From Citrobacter telavivensis (GTDB lineage: Bacteria; Pseudomonadota; Gammaproteobacteria; Enterobacterales; Enterobacteriaceae): a stretch of DNA of 64,000 nt. The notes under the pieces are model-generated. The model worked only from the letters and a program-made list of their open reading frames with translations. It ran no database searches and was not told the DNA's origin. The position numbers were made by a program, and so were the translations under genes. Below are positions 25,397 to 33,798 of the stretch, piece by piece. The DNA is taken from positions 1,054,001 through 1,118,000 of the forward strand of contig CP045205.1 of NCBI GenBank assembly GCA_009363175.1. The letters are read 5' to 3'. How positions within the stretch are numbered: the first letter of the stretch is position 1; each line of letters begins with the position of its first letter.

Positions 25397-27019
25397 ATGC
25401 ATTGGCAAACTCACACCGTTTTTAATCAGCCGTTACCCCTGAATAACAGTAATCTGTTCCTGTCTGATGGTGCGCTCTGCGAAGCGGTGGCGCGCGAGGG
25501 GGCGGGCTGGGACAGCGAACTTCTCGCCAGTATCGGTCAACAACTCGGCACCGCCGAATCTCTTGAACTGGGACGGCTGGCAAACGCCTGGCCGCCGGAG
25601 CTGCTGCGTTACGACCCTCGGGGGCAGCGACTGGACGACGTTCGCTTCCATCCCGCATGGCACCTGCTGATGCAGGGGTTGTGTACCAACCGTGTACATA
25701 ACCTGCCCTGGGAGGAGGAGGCGCGCGCCGGATCGTTTGTTGCCCGGGCCGCGCGCTTTATCTTGCATGCGCAGGTGGAAGCCGGGACGCTCTGCCCCAT
25801 CACCATGACCTTCGCCGCCACGCCGCTGTTGCAGCAGATGTTGCCCGCTACGTTTGCCGACTGGCAAACGCCTCTGCAAAGCGATCGCTATGATTCGCAC
25901 CTCGCACCGGGTGGGCAAAAGCGTGGCCTGCTGATTGGTATGGGGATGACGGAAAAGCAGGGCGGTTCTGATGTGCTGAGCAACACCACCCGCGCCGAGC
26001 GGCTGGAGGATGGATCGTACCGGTTGGTAGGACATAAATGGTTTTTCTCTGTGCCACAAAGTGATGCCCATTTGGTACTGGCGCAGGCAAAAGGCGGCCT
26101 CTCCTGCTTCTTCGTCCCTCGCTTTTTACCTGACGGTCAGCGCAATGCGATCCGCCTCGAACGGCTAAAAGACAAGCTGGGGAATCGTTCTAATGCCAGT
26201 GCGGAAGTGGAGTTTCAGGATGCCATCGGCTGGCTGCTGGGAGACGAGGGCGAAGGCGTTCGTCATATTCTGAAGATGGGCGGTCTGACGCGTTTTGACT
26301 GCGCGCTTGGCAGCCACGGCCTGATGCGTCGCGCCTTCTCGGTTGCTGTCTACCACGCACACCAGCGTATGGTGTCTGGCAAGCCGCTGATCGAGCAACC
26401 GATGATGCGCCAGATGCTCAGCCGCATGGCGTTACAGCTGGAAGGGCAAACCGCGTTGCTGTTTCGTTTGGCTCACGCCTGGGATCGGCGTAGCCATGCC
26501 AATGAACGGCTCTGGGCGCGGCTGTTCACCCCCGCTGCGAAATTCGTCGTCTGTCAAAGCGGCATCCCGTTTGTGGCGGAGGCGATGGAGGTGCTCGGCG
26601 GGATAGGGTATTGCGAAGAGAGCGAACTGCCGCGGTTGTACCGGGAAATGCCGGTTAACAGCATCTGGGAAGGCTCTGGCAATGTTATGTGCCTCGATGT
26701 TCTGCGGGTCATCGGTAAACAAACGGGTGTCGATGAGATGCTGAGCGAAGCGTTCTCTGACGTCAGGGGTCAGGACAGACACTTCGATCGCGCGGTACGT
26801 CAGCTTTTGCCGCGACTGCGCAAGCCTTCTGAAGAACTGGGCCGCGATATCACTCAGCAGATTTTTCTGTTGGGATGCGGAACGGAAATGTTGCGACATG
26901 CGTCACCGCCTGTTGCACAAGCCTGGTGTCAGATGATGCTGGATACGCGCGGTAGGATGTTGCTATCAGAACGGGTACAGGACGCGCTGTTGCTACGGGC
27001 GACGGGGGGATTGCGCTGA
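25397..27019 (+). CDS. aidB: Alkylation-response acyl-CoA dehydrogenase-like protein AidB
   Basis: AidB is a FAD-containing acyl-CoA dehydrogenase homologue induced by alkylating agents through Ada in E. coli. It binds DNA and is thought to protect or repair it, although its exact activity is unsettled. The ATG at 25397 follows an excellent AAGGAGGG and gives 540 residues (E. coli 541). The frame is open further upstream, but that part runs through the rlmB terminator. The block TEKQGGSDVLSNTT matches the flavin-binding region, and GGIGYCEESELPRLYRE is near residue 405. Its immediate neighbours differ from E. coli because the yjfI-yjfC genes are missing. Confidence 0.95.
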   Translation: MHWQTHTVFNQPLPLNNSNLFLSDGALCEAVAREGAGWDSELLASIGQQLGTAESLELGRLANAWPPELLRYDPRGQRLDDVRFHPAWHLLMQGLCTNRVHNLPWEEEARAGSFVARAARFILHAQVEAGTLCPITMTFAATPLLQQMLPATFADWQTPLQSDRYDSHLAPGGQKRGLLIGMGMTEKQGGSDVLSNTTRAERLEDGSYRLVGHKWFFSVPQSDAHLVLAQAKGGLSCFFVPRFLPDGQRNAIRLERLKDKLGNRSNASAEVEFQDAIGWLLGDEGEGVRHILKMGGLTRFDCALGSHGLMRRAFSVAVYHAHQRMVSGKPLIEQPMMRQMLSRMALQLEGQTALLFRLAHAWDRRSHANERLWARLFTPAAKFVVCQSGIPFVAEAMEVLGGIGYCEESELPRLYREMPVNSIWEGSGNVMCLDVLRVIGKQTGVDEMLSEAFSDVRGQDRHFDRAVRQLLPRLRKPSEELGRDITQQIFLLGCGTEMLRHASPPVAQAWCQMMLDTRGRMLLSERVQDALLLRATGGLR

Positions 27020-27024
27020 TACTT

Positions 27025-27051
27025 TGCCGGATGCGCCTGTGCCATCCGGCA
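27025..27051. repeat. REP palindrome between aidB and yjfN
   Basis: TGCCGGATGCGCCTGTGCCATCCGGCA is a single REP unit between two convergent genes, where it may also stop transcription. Confidence 0.88.
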
Positions 27052-27056
27052 ATCTG

Positions 27057-27332
27057 TTACGCGTAGAGAATAGCCTGTACGCGCCAGTTATCGGGCTGCT
27101 GATCTTCGTACATCTGAACGATGCGATACCATGATGCACCTTGTTCATCGGCTTTTAGCGCCACGATACGCTCCACATCCTGTGGGTTTCCGGAAATATT
27201 ACTGACAGAGATCAGGCCAATTTCATTGAGGCCAGTCACGCAATCCGCACTTGCGAATTCTGCAGACTGCGCCGTCGTACTCACCAGTCCGGCAGTTAAC
27301 AGCAGTGAGGATAAGGCAAGAGATTGTTTCAT
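27057..27332 (-). CDS. yjfN: DUF1471 periplasmic protein YjfN
   Basis: This is a small DUF1471 (YhcN/BhsA/McbA) protein of 91 residues from the Met at 27332, which follows GGAG. Its signal peptide (about 1-23, ending TAQSA) is followed by the domain ending WRVQAILYA. The E. coli orthologue has been described as a stress-induced periplasmic activator of the protease DegP. The longer open frame upstream to 27476 lacks a ribosome-binding site and is not used. It lies downstream of bsmA on the same strand; 147 bases separate them. Confidence 0.9.
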   Translation of the reverse strand: MKQSLALSSLLLTAGLVSTTAQSAEFASADCVTGLNEIGLISVSNISGNPQDVERIVALKADEQGASWYRIVQMYEDQQPDNWRVQAILYA

Positions 27333-27479
27333 CGTCAGCTCCATTTTATGTTTCCCCGCAATGCGCAGGGCATTCCATCGCCGAAATAAACGTCCAGCCT
27401 CCTGCTGTCGGTTTATTGTGCACAGGTAAACGTATAGAGGCGTAAAGCTACGTGAAATTGCCTTAAATTCCCTCAATGA

Positions 27480-27809
27480 CTATTTACGATATAAGATGGC
27501 CTGTGAATACCACTGGCCCGTCACGATGGTTTCATCAACCAGGACAATAACGTAATAATCGGCTTTCGCTGCGGCGGCTTTCGCTTTGACTTCATCGACT
27601 GCATCATCCGGAGAGCCTCTGACCAGAGAGGTCACCGTTCCCATCCGTTGCAACCCTTGTGTCTGATCGCGACGAATTTCTTGCGGATGATCGGCGACGG
27701 GTGGCGCTGGCTGCGGCGTTCCCTGAAGAATGCTACATCCACTTAAGAGCATCACCAATATCAATGAGGTAAACCGACGCATCACTCTATCTCGTTTCCT
27801 GATAGCCAT
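27480..27809 (-). CDS. bsmA: DUF1471 lipoprotein BsmA (YjfO)
   Basis: BsmA is linked in E. coli to biofilm formation and peroxide or acid stress. The start at 27809 (MAIRKRDRV) aligns with the E. coli N-terminus and gives 109 residues, the same length. A type II signal peptide with lipobox LSGC places the lipidated Cys at residue 25. The C-terminal DUF1471 part ends GQWYSQAILYRK. A weak AAGG lies about 10 bases upstream. It is divergent from yjfP and upstream of yjfN, so the two DUF1471 genes may be transcribed together. Confidence 0.9.
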   Translation of the reverse strand: MAIRKRDRVMRRFTSLILVMLLSGCSILQGTPQPAPPVADHPQEIRRDQTQGLQRMGTVTSLVRGSPDDAVDEVKAKAAAAKADYYVIVLVDETIVTGQWYSQAILYRK

Positions 27810-27866
27810 AGTGTAGTGCCTTATTAATTTCCCTTTGGGGGAATGTTCCCAAAATGTTACCTTCCG

Positions 27867-27892
27867 CGCGATTTTCGAATGAAAATGTCGCG
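27867..27892. promoter_or_regulatory. Inverted repeat in the bsmA-yjfP divergent region
   Basis: CGCGATTTTC-GAAT-GAAAAT(gt)CGCG is an imperfect palindrome midway between the two divergent starts. It may be an operator or an mRNA hairpin; no regulator can be named from sequence. Confidence 0.4.
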
Positions 27893-27991
27893 AAAGCGTA
27901 ATCCAGTTCTCAACATTATGAATCGTTGTTGAACACGCTACCTTGTTTAATAATGTGACCCGTGGCATACCAGAGCCAAAAGGGGACGCAA

Positions 27992-28741
27992 ATGATTGAA
28001 ATTGAAACACGTCAGTTGGCGGAACATCACCTGCTTCACGCCTTTCCTGCGGGGCAGCGCAATACACCTTTGCCGTGTATTGTTTTCTATCACGGATTTA
28101 CCTCTTCCAGCCTGGTCTACAGCTACTTTGCCGTTGCGCTGGCGCAGGCCGGATTTCGGGTCATTATGCCAGACGCCGCCGAGCATGGGGCGCGGTTCAA
28201 CGGTGACGCACAGGCGAGAATGGGGCATTTCTGGCAGATTTTGCAACAAAACATGCAGGAATTTACGGCATTACGAGCGGCTCTGGACGCAGAAAACTGG
28301 CTGCTGGATGACCGCCTCGCGGTCGGAGGCGCGTCAATGGGGGCAATGACTGCGCTGGGGATTATGACTCAGCATCCGGAGGTCAACTGTGTCGCCAGCC
28401 TGATGGGATCGGGCTATTTCACCCGTCTGGCGCGAACGTTGTTTCCCCCTTCCGCCCTGGACACACCCGCCCGGCAAGAGGCGTTCGCCCGCATTATTGC
28501 GCCGTTGGCGAAGTGGGACGTGTCGCAGCAGCTTGACCGACTGGCCGACAGACCGTTGCTGTTATGGCATGGCCAGGACGATGACGTGGTTCCGGCGGCG
28601 GAAAGTTTCCGTTTGCAGCAGGCGATGATTCAGGCCGGGCTGGACCAGAATCTGACCTGCCAGTGGCAAGCGGGCGTGCGCCATCGCATTACGCCCGAAG
28701 CCCTGAGCGCAACGGTGTCTTTTTTCCGTCAGCATCTCTGA
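27992..28741 (+). CDS. yjfP: Alpha/beta-hydrolase esterase YjfP
   Basis: YjfP is a carboxylesterase of the alpha/beta-hydrolase fold, reported to act on short acyl esters and to deacetylate sugars in E. coli. The ATG at 27992 after AGGGGA gives 249 residues, as in E. coli. The nucleophile elbow GGASMGAM places Ser115; Asp196-198 (WHGQDDD) and His231 (RHRI) complete the likely triad, and YHGFTSSS (33-40) supplies the oxyanion region. No signal peptide is seen, so it is cytoplasmic. In E. coli the ula regulon follows; here yjfY is next. Confidence 0.94.
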   Translation: MIEIETRQLAEHHLLHAFPAGQRNTPLPCIVFYHGFTSSSLVYSYFAVALAQAGFRVIMPDAAEHGARFNGDAQARMGHFWQILQQNMQEFTALRAALDAENWLLDDRLAVGGASMGAMTALGIMTQHPEVNCVASLMGSGYFTRLARTLFPPSALDTPARQEAFARIIAPLAKWDVSQQLDRLADRPLLLWHGQDDDVVPAAESFRLQQAMIQAGLDQNLTCQWQAGVRHRITPEALSATVSFFRQHL

Positions 28742-28774
28742 CTCCCGTCGCTAACTCACAATACGTCATCACGC

Positions 28775-28799
28775 AAAAAAAGCCCCCTGAACAGGGGGC
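28775..28799 (-). terminator. Rho-independent terminator of yjfY
   Basis: On the minus strand, GCCCCCTG pairs with CAGGGGGC around TT and is followed by at least six Ts. It lies about 40 bases after the yjfY stop. Confidence 0.9.
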
Positions 28800-28840
28800 A
28801 AGTCAAACTATGGCTCTCTTTTCGTTGGACTTTCCTGGTG

Positions 28841-29116
28841 CTAGCGATAAATATCCGCGCTGGCGTGGATGTTGCCGTTGCTACCGGGTTCCCGAATCAG
28901 GATCACGTGGTAGTACTTTGCGCCTTGCGCGTCGGTCTCTTCATTCAGGGCCTGATCTGCTTCACTTTCAGTGGCGAAGTTATGATTGATGTAAATCACG
29001 CCTAAGCTCTGCACATCATCCATGTTTCTGGCTTGCTGGTGGTCTATTTCAATGGCGGCGAGTGTATTTGCACTGAGCAACAGTCCCGCCAGAAGGGTGA
29101 CAAAACGGATTCGCAT
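28841..29116 (-). CDS. yjfY: DUF1471 periplasmic protein YjfY
   Basis: The 91-residue product matches E. coli YjfY in length and sequence. It has a signal peptide (about 1-21, ending NTLAA) and a DUF1471 domain with VQSLGVIYINHNFATESEAD. A strong AGGAGG precedes the start. It is the third DUF1471 gene within 2.1 kb, after yjfN and bsmA. In K-12 yjfY sits beyond the ula operon near rpsF; here it is only 100 bases from yjfP, showing that the ula genes are not present between them. Confidence 0.92.
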   Translation of the reverse strand: MRIRFVTLLAGLLLSANTLAAIEIDHQQARNMDDVQSLGVIYINHNFATESEADQALNEETDAQGAKYYHVILIREPGSNGNIHASADIYR

Positions 29117-29416
29117 ACCTACCTCCTCGACAGCTGACTCTGGTGAGTGATTTCTCCTGTAAGCCGATAACGTCTGATTTAATTTTAATCGCTACTTTGT
29201 CGGTCGATAGCGACCATTTCTGATGCAGTTGTTCAAAAAAATACCGCAACCCGTTCTTCTTGTGAGTTAACAATCGGCTAACCCGCTTCGCTGTGGCTAA
29301 AAATACCTGTTTTTCTGGCAAGAACTCTTACCGAATCGTCAATATCGCTACCGGCCATCGCCGCTTATAGTGAGCCGAAACATAAAGTTAACTTTATGAT
29401 AATAAGGCAAAAAGAT
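29117..29416. other. 300-base divergent intergenic region, yjfY / TSUP permease
   Basis: This region must hold both divergent promoters. It is AT-rich near 29165-29215 and no consensus sigma-70 pair, operator or terminator stood out to eye. No ORF is supported. Confidence 0.5.
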
Positions 29417-30181
29417 ATGGATACTTCATTCATGGATTTCAGCTACTTCGCCATCATGTTTATGGTGGCGCTGATAGCGGGTTTTATTAATGTAGTTTCA
29501 GGCGGCGGTGGGTTTTTATCAATTGGAGCGCTATTGATCTCAGGATTGCCGCCGGCCAATGCGCTGGCGACCAATAAGATTCAGGCGCTGGGCAGTTCAC
29601 TCACGTCGGGGATCTACTTTCTGCGTCGTGGGCATATCAACGTTCAGCAACATAAGTACGTCTTTTTAGCGGCGTTTGTGGGATCGGCGTTGGGGACGAC
29701 ACTGATCCAGTTCATTGAACCGGAACTGCTGAAAAAGCTGTTGCCGGTACTCATCATTGCGGTGGCGCTCTACTTTATTTTTGCCCCCAATCTCACCGAG
29801 CCGAAAAAGAAGCAGCAGGTATCACTGTTTCTCTTCTCCCTGGTGGGGGGAGGGTGTGTCGGTTTTTATGACGGATTCCTTGGCGCTGGCGCCGGTTCCT
29901 TTTATACCCTGTGCTACATCCTGCTGTGGGGTTACAGCATCGATAAGGCGCAAATTCACTCTAATTTCATCAACCTTGCCTCCAACATCGCTTCTATTCT
30001 GTTTTTCATTTTTGGCGGCAAGATGATCTGGTCGCTGGGGCTGGTGATGTTCGTCGGACAGGCGCTTGGCGCACGTCTGGGGGCGACGGTCGTACTCACG
30101 CGCGGCAAGAAAGTTATCAGGCCGATGATCGTGATTGTTTCCATCTGCATCAGCGGCAAGATGCTGTTGGATATGTATTAA
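29417..30181 (+). CDS. TSUP-family (TauE/SafE, YfcA-like) membrane permease
   Basis: The product, 254 residues from 29417, is a polytopic inner-membrane protein of the TSUP family, whose members export or import small anions such as sulfite or organosulfonates. Eight or so hydrophobic segments are visible in two similar halves. The glycine-rich signature FINVVSGGGGFLSIGALL occurs in the first half and GFYDGFLGAGAGSF in the second, as in YfcA. The Met at 29417 follows AAGG by 9 bases; another ATG at 29396 lacks a site. It has no counterpart in K-12 between yjfY and rpsF. Substrate unknown. Confidence 0.85.
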   Translation: MDTSFMDFSYFAIMFMVALIAGFINVVSGGGGFLSIGALLISGLPPANALATNKIQALGSSLTSGIYFLRRGHINVQQHKYVFLAAFVGSALGTTLIQFIEPELLKKLLPVLIIAVALYFIFAPNLTEPKKKQQVSLFLFSLVGGGCVGFYDGFLGAGAGSFYTLCYILLWGYSIDKAQIHSNFINLASNIASILFFIFGGKMIWSLGLVMFVGQALGARLGATVVLTRGKKVIRPMIVIVSICISGKMLLDMY

Positions 30182-30280
30182 GGGCGTCCTGACAAATATT
30201 CCTGGAATCACCTTGAGTTTGCGGCCTGTCACCAGTATTATGACGCGTCAATTTTTCAGCCGACCTTTAACACGTTCCTT

Positions 30281-30315
30281 GCCTCCATGGGCCGCGGCTG
30301 ACCCAGACAGGAGGC
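30281..30315 (+). promoter_or_regulatory. S6:S18 ribosomal protein leader motif
   Basis: In the rpsF leader GCCTCC (30281-30286) pairs with GGAGGC (30310-30315), and inside it TGGG (30288-30291) pairs with CCCA (30302-30305) around a loop starting CCGCGG. This fits the described leader in which the S6:S18 dimer recognises a CCG sequence and represses the operon. The ribosome-binding site AAGGAG lies about 15 bases after the structure. Confidence 0.7.
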
Positions 30316-30340
30316 TGAATAATCCGTAAGGAGCAATTCG

Positions 30341-30736
30341 ATGCGTCATTACGAAATCGTTTTTATGGTCCATCCTGACCAGAGCGAACAGGTTCCGGGT
30401 ATGATCGAGCGTTACTCTGCTGCCATCACTGGTGCAGAAGGCAAGATCCACCGTCTGGAAGACTGGGGCCGCCGTCAGCTGGCTTACCCGATCAACAAAC
30501 TGCACAAAGCACACTACGTTCTGCTGAACGTTGAAGCTCCGCAGGAAGTGATCGATGAGCTGGAAACAACTTTCCGCTTCAACGACGCCGTTATCCGCAG
30601 CATGGTAATGCGTACTAAGCACGCTGTTACCGAAGCATCTCCGATGGTTAAAGCGAAAGACGAGCGCCGTGAGCGTCGCGATGATTTCGCAAACGAAACC
30701 GCAGATGATGCTGAAGCTGGGGATTCTGAAGAGTAA
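30341..30736 (+). CDS. rpsF: 30S ribosomal protein S6
   Basis: S6 binds the central domain of 16S rRNA together with S18. The 131-residue product has the conserved start MRHYEIVFMVHPDQSEQVP and the block RLEDWGRRQLAYPINKLHKA. The disordered acidic tail ends in Glu-Glu, the site where RimK adds glutamates in E. coli. It heads the rpsF-priB-rpsR-rplI operon, with AAGGAG just upstream and a regulatory leader before that. Confidence 0.98.
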   Translation: MRHYEIVFMVHPDQSEQVPGMIERYSAAITGAEGKIHRLEDWGRRQLAYPINKLHKAHYVLLNVEAPQEVIDELETTFRFNDAVIRSMVMRTKHAVTEASPMVKAKDERRERRDDFANETADDAEAGDSEE

Positions 30737-30742
30737 TTTCTG

Positions 30743-31289
<547 letters not shown>

Positions 31290-31330
31290 TCGGTCACGGT
31301 CCATTAATACGACTTTGAGAGGATAAGGTA

Positions 31331-31780
31331 ATGCAAGTTATTCTGCTTGATAAAGTAGCAAACCTGGGTAGCCTGGGTGATCAGGTTAACGTTAAAGCGG
31401 GCTATGCTCGTAACTTCCTGGTACCACAGGGTAAAGCTGTTCCTGCTACCAAGAAAAACGTTGAATACTTCGAAGCACGTCGCGCTGAACTGGAAGCTAA
31501 ACTGGCTGACGTTCTGGCTGCTGCAAATGCACGCGCAGAGAAAATCAACGCACTGGAAACTGTTACCATCACGTCTAAAGCAGGCGACGAAGGTAAACTG
31601 TTCGGTTCTATCGGTACCCGCGACATCGCTGATGCAGTAAATGCAGCTGGCGTTGAAGTGGCTAAGAGCGAAGTTCGTCTGCCGAATGGCGTTCTGCGTA
31701 CCACTGGTGAGCACGAAGTGGACTTCCAGGTTCACAGCGAAGTATTCGCTAAGCTGACCATTAACGTTGTTGCAGAATAA
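31331..31780 (+). CDS. rplI: 50S ribosomal protein L9
   Basis: L9 is an elongated 149-residue protein with two globular domains joined by a long helix, bound near the L1 stalk. The signature GDQVNVKAGYARNFLVPQGKA is present at about 17-37 and a long helix covers about 45-75. It ends the rpsF operon; a terminator follows 25 bases later. Confidence 0.98.
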   Translation: MQVILLDKVANLGSLGDQVNVKAGYARNFLVPQGKAVPATKKNVEYFEARRAELEAKLADVLAAANARAEKINALETVTITSKAGDEGKLFGSIGTRDIADAVNAAGVEVAKSEVRLPNGVLRTTGEHEVDFQVHSEVFAKLTINVVAE

Positions 31781-31805
31781 GTTTTTATTCTGACAATCTC
31801 GTAAG

Positions 31806-31833
31806 AAACGCCGGCCTCGTGTCGGCGTTTTAC
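31806..31833 (+). terminator. Rho-independent terminator after rplI
   Basis: AAACGCCG (31806-31813) and CGGCGTTT (31823-31830) pair perfectly around GCCTCGTGT. The T-rich stretch TTTTACTTTT follows. Confidence 0.88.
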
Positions 31834-31924
31834 TTTTCTGCTCACCTCATTTTTCGCTCTGGCTATTCCTTATCCTTTTCGGGATAATCACTAAAAATAA
31901 AACACAATTTCAATGTGGTGATGA

Positions 31925-32854
31925 ATGGATACTCCGCACCCGCAACCTCTGTTTGCGCGTAAAAATGTCGTCTGGCTGAGCGCAGCGTTTTGTTGTTTGC
32001 TCTGGGGCAGCGCCTATCCGGCCATAAAAAGTGGCTATGAGATTTTCCAGATAGCCGCTGACGATATCCCCTCCAAAATTGTTTTCGCCGGATACCGCTT
32101 CCTGTTCGCTGGCCTGCTGTTACTCCTGCTGGCAATGGCGCAGCGTAAGCCGATAGGCCGCCTGAGTTCCCGGCAGTTTGGGCAACTGACGCTGTTGGGG
32201 GTGACACAGACTTCGCTGCAATACATCTTCTTTTACATCGGCCTGGCGTTCACTACCGGCGTGAAAGGGTCGATCATGAACGCCACGGGCACCTTCTTCA
32301 GCGTGCTGCTGGCGCACTTCATCTACCAGAACGATAAGCTGAGCTACAACAAAACGCTGGGTTGTATTCTCGGTTTTGCAGGCGTGATGGTGGTGAACTT
32401 CAACAGCGGGCTGCTGGATTTTAGTTTTACTCTGGCAGGCGATGGTTCGATTGTGCTGGCGGCATTTATTCTCTCCGCCGCGACGCTTTACGGTAAGCGA
32501 ATCTCTCAGACAGTCGATCCGATGGTGATGACGGGCTACCAGCTAGGGATTGGCGGTCTGGTGTTGGTCATTGGCGGTTATGCCTTTGGCGGCACACTGG
32601 CGGTCCACGGTCTCGCGTCGGTGGCGATTCTCGGTTACCTGACGTTGCTTTCTTCGGTGGCGTTTGCGCTGTGGAGCATTTTGCTCAAGTACAACCGCGT
32701 GGGGATGATTGCGCCGTTTAACTTCCTGATCCCGGTCTCTGGCGCGGTGCTGTCCGCGATTTTCCTCGGCGAGAATATCCTGGAGTGGAAATACGCGATG
32801 GCACTGCTGCTGGTGTGCTCGGGGATATGGTGGGTTAATAAGGTGAAGCGGTAA
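31925..32854 (+). CDS. EamA/DMT-family transporter
   Basis: The 309-residue product is an inner-membrane protein with ten predicted helices in two EamA repeats, typical of drug/metabolite transporters that usually export small metabolites. The first repeat begins about residue 16 (VVWLSAAFCCLLWGSAYPAI) and the second about 178. The short YGKRISQTVDP stretch and a basic end VNKVKR are seen. A weak GGTGA precedes the ATG. This gene is extra relative to K-12, where rplI is followed by ytfB. Neighbours give no clue to the substrate. Confidence 0.85.
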   Translation: MDTPHPQPLFARKNVVWLSAAFCCLLWGSAYPAIKSGYEIFQIAADDIPSKIVFAGYRFLFAGLLLLLLAMAQRKPIGRLSSRQFGQLTLLGVTQTSLQYIFFYIGLAFTTGVKGSIMNATGTFFSVLLAHFIYQNDKLSYNKTLGCILGFAGVMVVNFNSGLLDFSFTLAGDGSIVLAAFILSAATLYGKRISQTVDPMVMTGYQLGIGGLVLVIGGYAFGGTLAVHGLASVAILGYLTLLSSVAFALWSILLKYNRVGMIAPFNFLIPVSGAVLSAIFLGENILEWKYAMALLLVCSGIWWVNKVKR

Positions 32855-32870
32855 CGCCACCAGTGAAGGT

Positions 32871-32935
32871 GTAGGCCGGATAAGGCAAAGCCGCCATCCG
32901 GCACTGCGCTGATATGCCTGATGGCGCTGTGCTTA
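32871..32935. repeat. BIME between the DMT transporter and ytfB
   Basis: GTAGGCCGGATAAGGC...GCCATCCGGC is followed by GCCTGATGGCGCTGTGCTTA. Two REP units lie between convergent genes; the second touches the ytfB stop codon. Confidence 0.85.
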
Positions 32936-33577
32936 GCGTGCGCGGATAAAGCTGCCGTCAGGCTGACGGGTAAACAGCACCTGCTGGTTGTTTCCGGTAT
33001 CGATGGTCAGCCCGGTTACCACACCATTCGCATTTTGACGAATTTGCACCATCTGCCCATTTTGCAGATTACTGAGCGGCTTGCCCGCACCTTCAACCTG
33101 CGCCATCGCGTACACGTCCGTTGGCGGCAGTCCGTGATCGCGGAACAATTGCGCCATCGTTTTACCTGGCTCGACGCGATAAGAGCGCCACTGCTGGTCA
33201 ATGCCGCTGTTTTGCTGGAAAGGCTGGGTTTGCGGTTGCTGTGCCTGGGGCTGCTCTTCCGGCTGGCCTTCCTGAATGGGTTCCGGCGCGACGGGAGCGA
33301 CTTGCCCCGGATCGTTTTGCGGGGTAACCAACTGGGCCTGAAGCTGTGCTTCGGTCGGCGGTTGAGACTGCGACTGGAGATCCAACTGCGCGTTGCGGGT
33401 TACTACTGGCGCATCGTTCGTGTCATTTGAGGGGAGCAGGAAACCGATGACCAGCACGATCGCCGCAATGATAATGCCGCGGCGATGCATAGACGGAAGC
33501 GGATCCATAATGCGAAAATTGTCCGGTGCATGCCAGATTTTCGCCAGGGTTGGTTTTAATTCAAAGCGCCCGGGCAT
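32933..33577 (-). CDS. ytfB: Cell-division associated OapA-family protein YtfB
   Basis: YtfB is an inner-membrane protein with a periplasmic OapA/LysM-like domain; the E. coli protein localises to the division site and binds glycans. The ATG at 33577 after AGGAGGA gives 214 residues (E. coli 212). One membrane segment lies at about 34-52 (GIIIAAIVLVIGFLLPS). A Gln/Pro-rich linker runs from about 75 to 125, and the C-terminal domain contains YRVEPGKTMAQLFRDHGLP. The open frame extends upstream by 11 codons but without a better site. Confidence 0.94.
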   Translation of the reverse strand: MPGRFELKPTLAKIWHAPDNFRIMDPLPSMHRRGIIIAAIVLVIGFLLPSNDTNDAPVVTRNAQLDLQSQSQPPTEAQLQAQLVTPQNDPGQVAPVAPEPIQEGQPEEQPQAQQPQTQPFQQNSGIDQQWRSYRVEPGKTMAQLFRDHGLPPTDVYAMAQVEGAGKPLSNLQNGQMVQIRQNANGVVTGLTIDTGNNQQVLFTRQPDGSFIRAR

Positions 33578-33798
33578 GGCTTTCCTCCTGCTCCGCGTCT
33601 CGTTCCTCAATCATAGAGTATAGACAGCTAACGCTATGATGTTCGTGATATTCCCCGCTTTTGGCTCATATCCAGGGGGATATCCCTATTGTTTCTTTTT
33701 CGTCGTGATTTGTCATCCTCCCCGAGACAACATTTTACCGGGAGAGGCCTGGCTGTTATGCTGCCCGCTACTTTTTATATCCGATGAAAGGAAATACG

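Noticed and set aside
27810..28067. N-terminal extension of bsmA
   Set aside because: It overlaps the divergent yjfP promoter region and removes the lipoprotein signal from the N-terminus.
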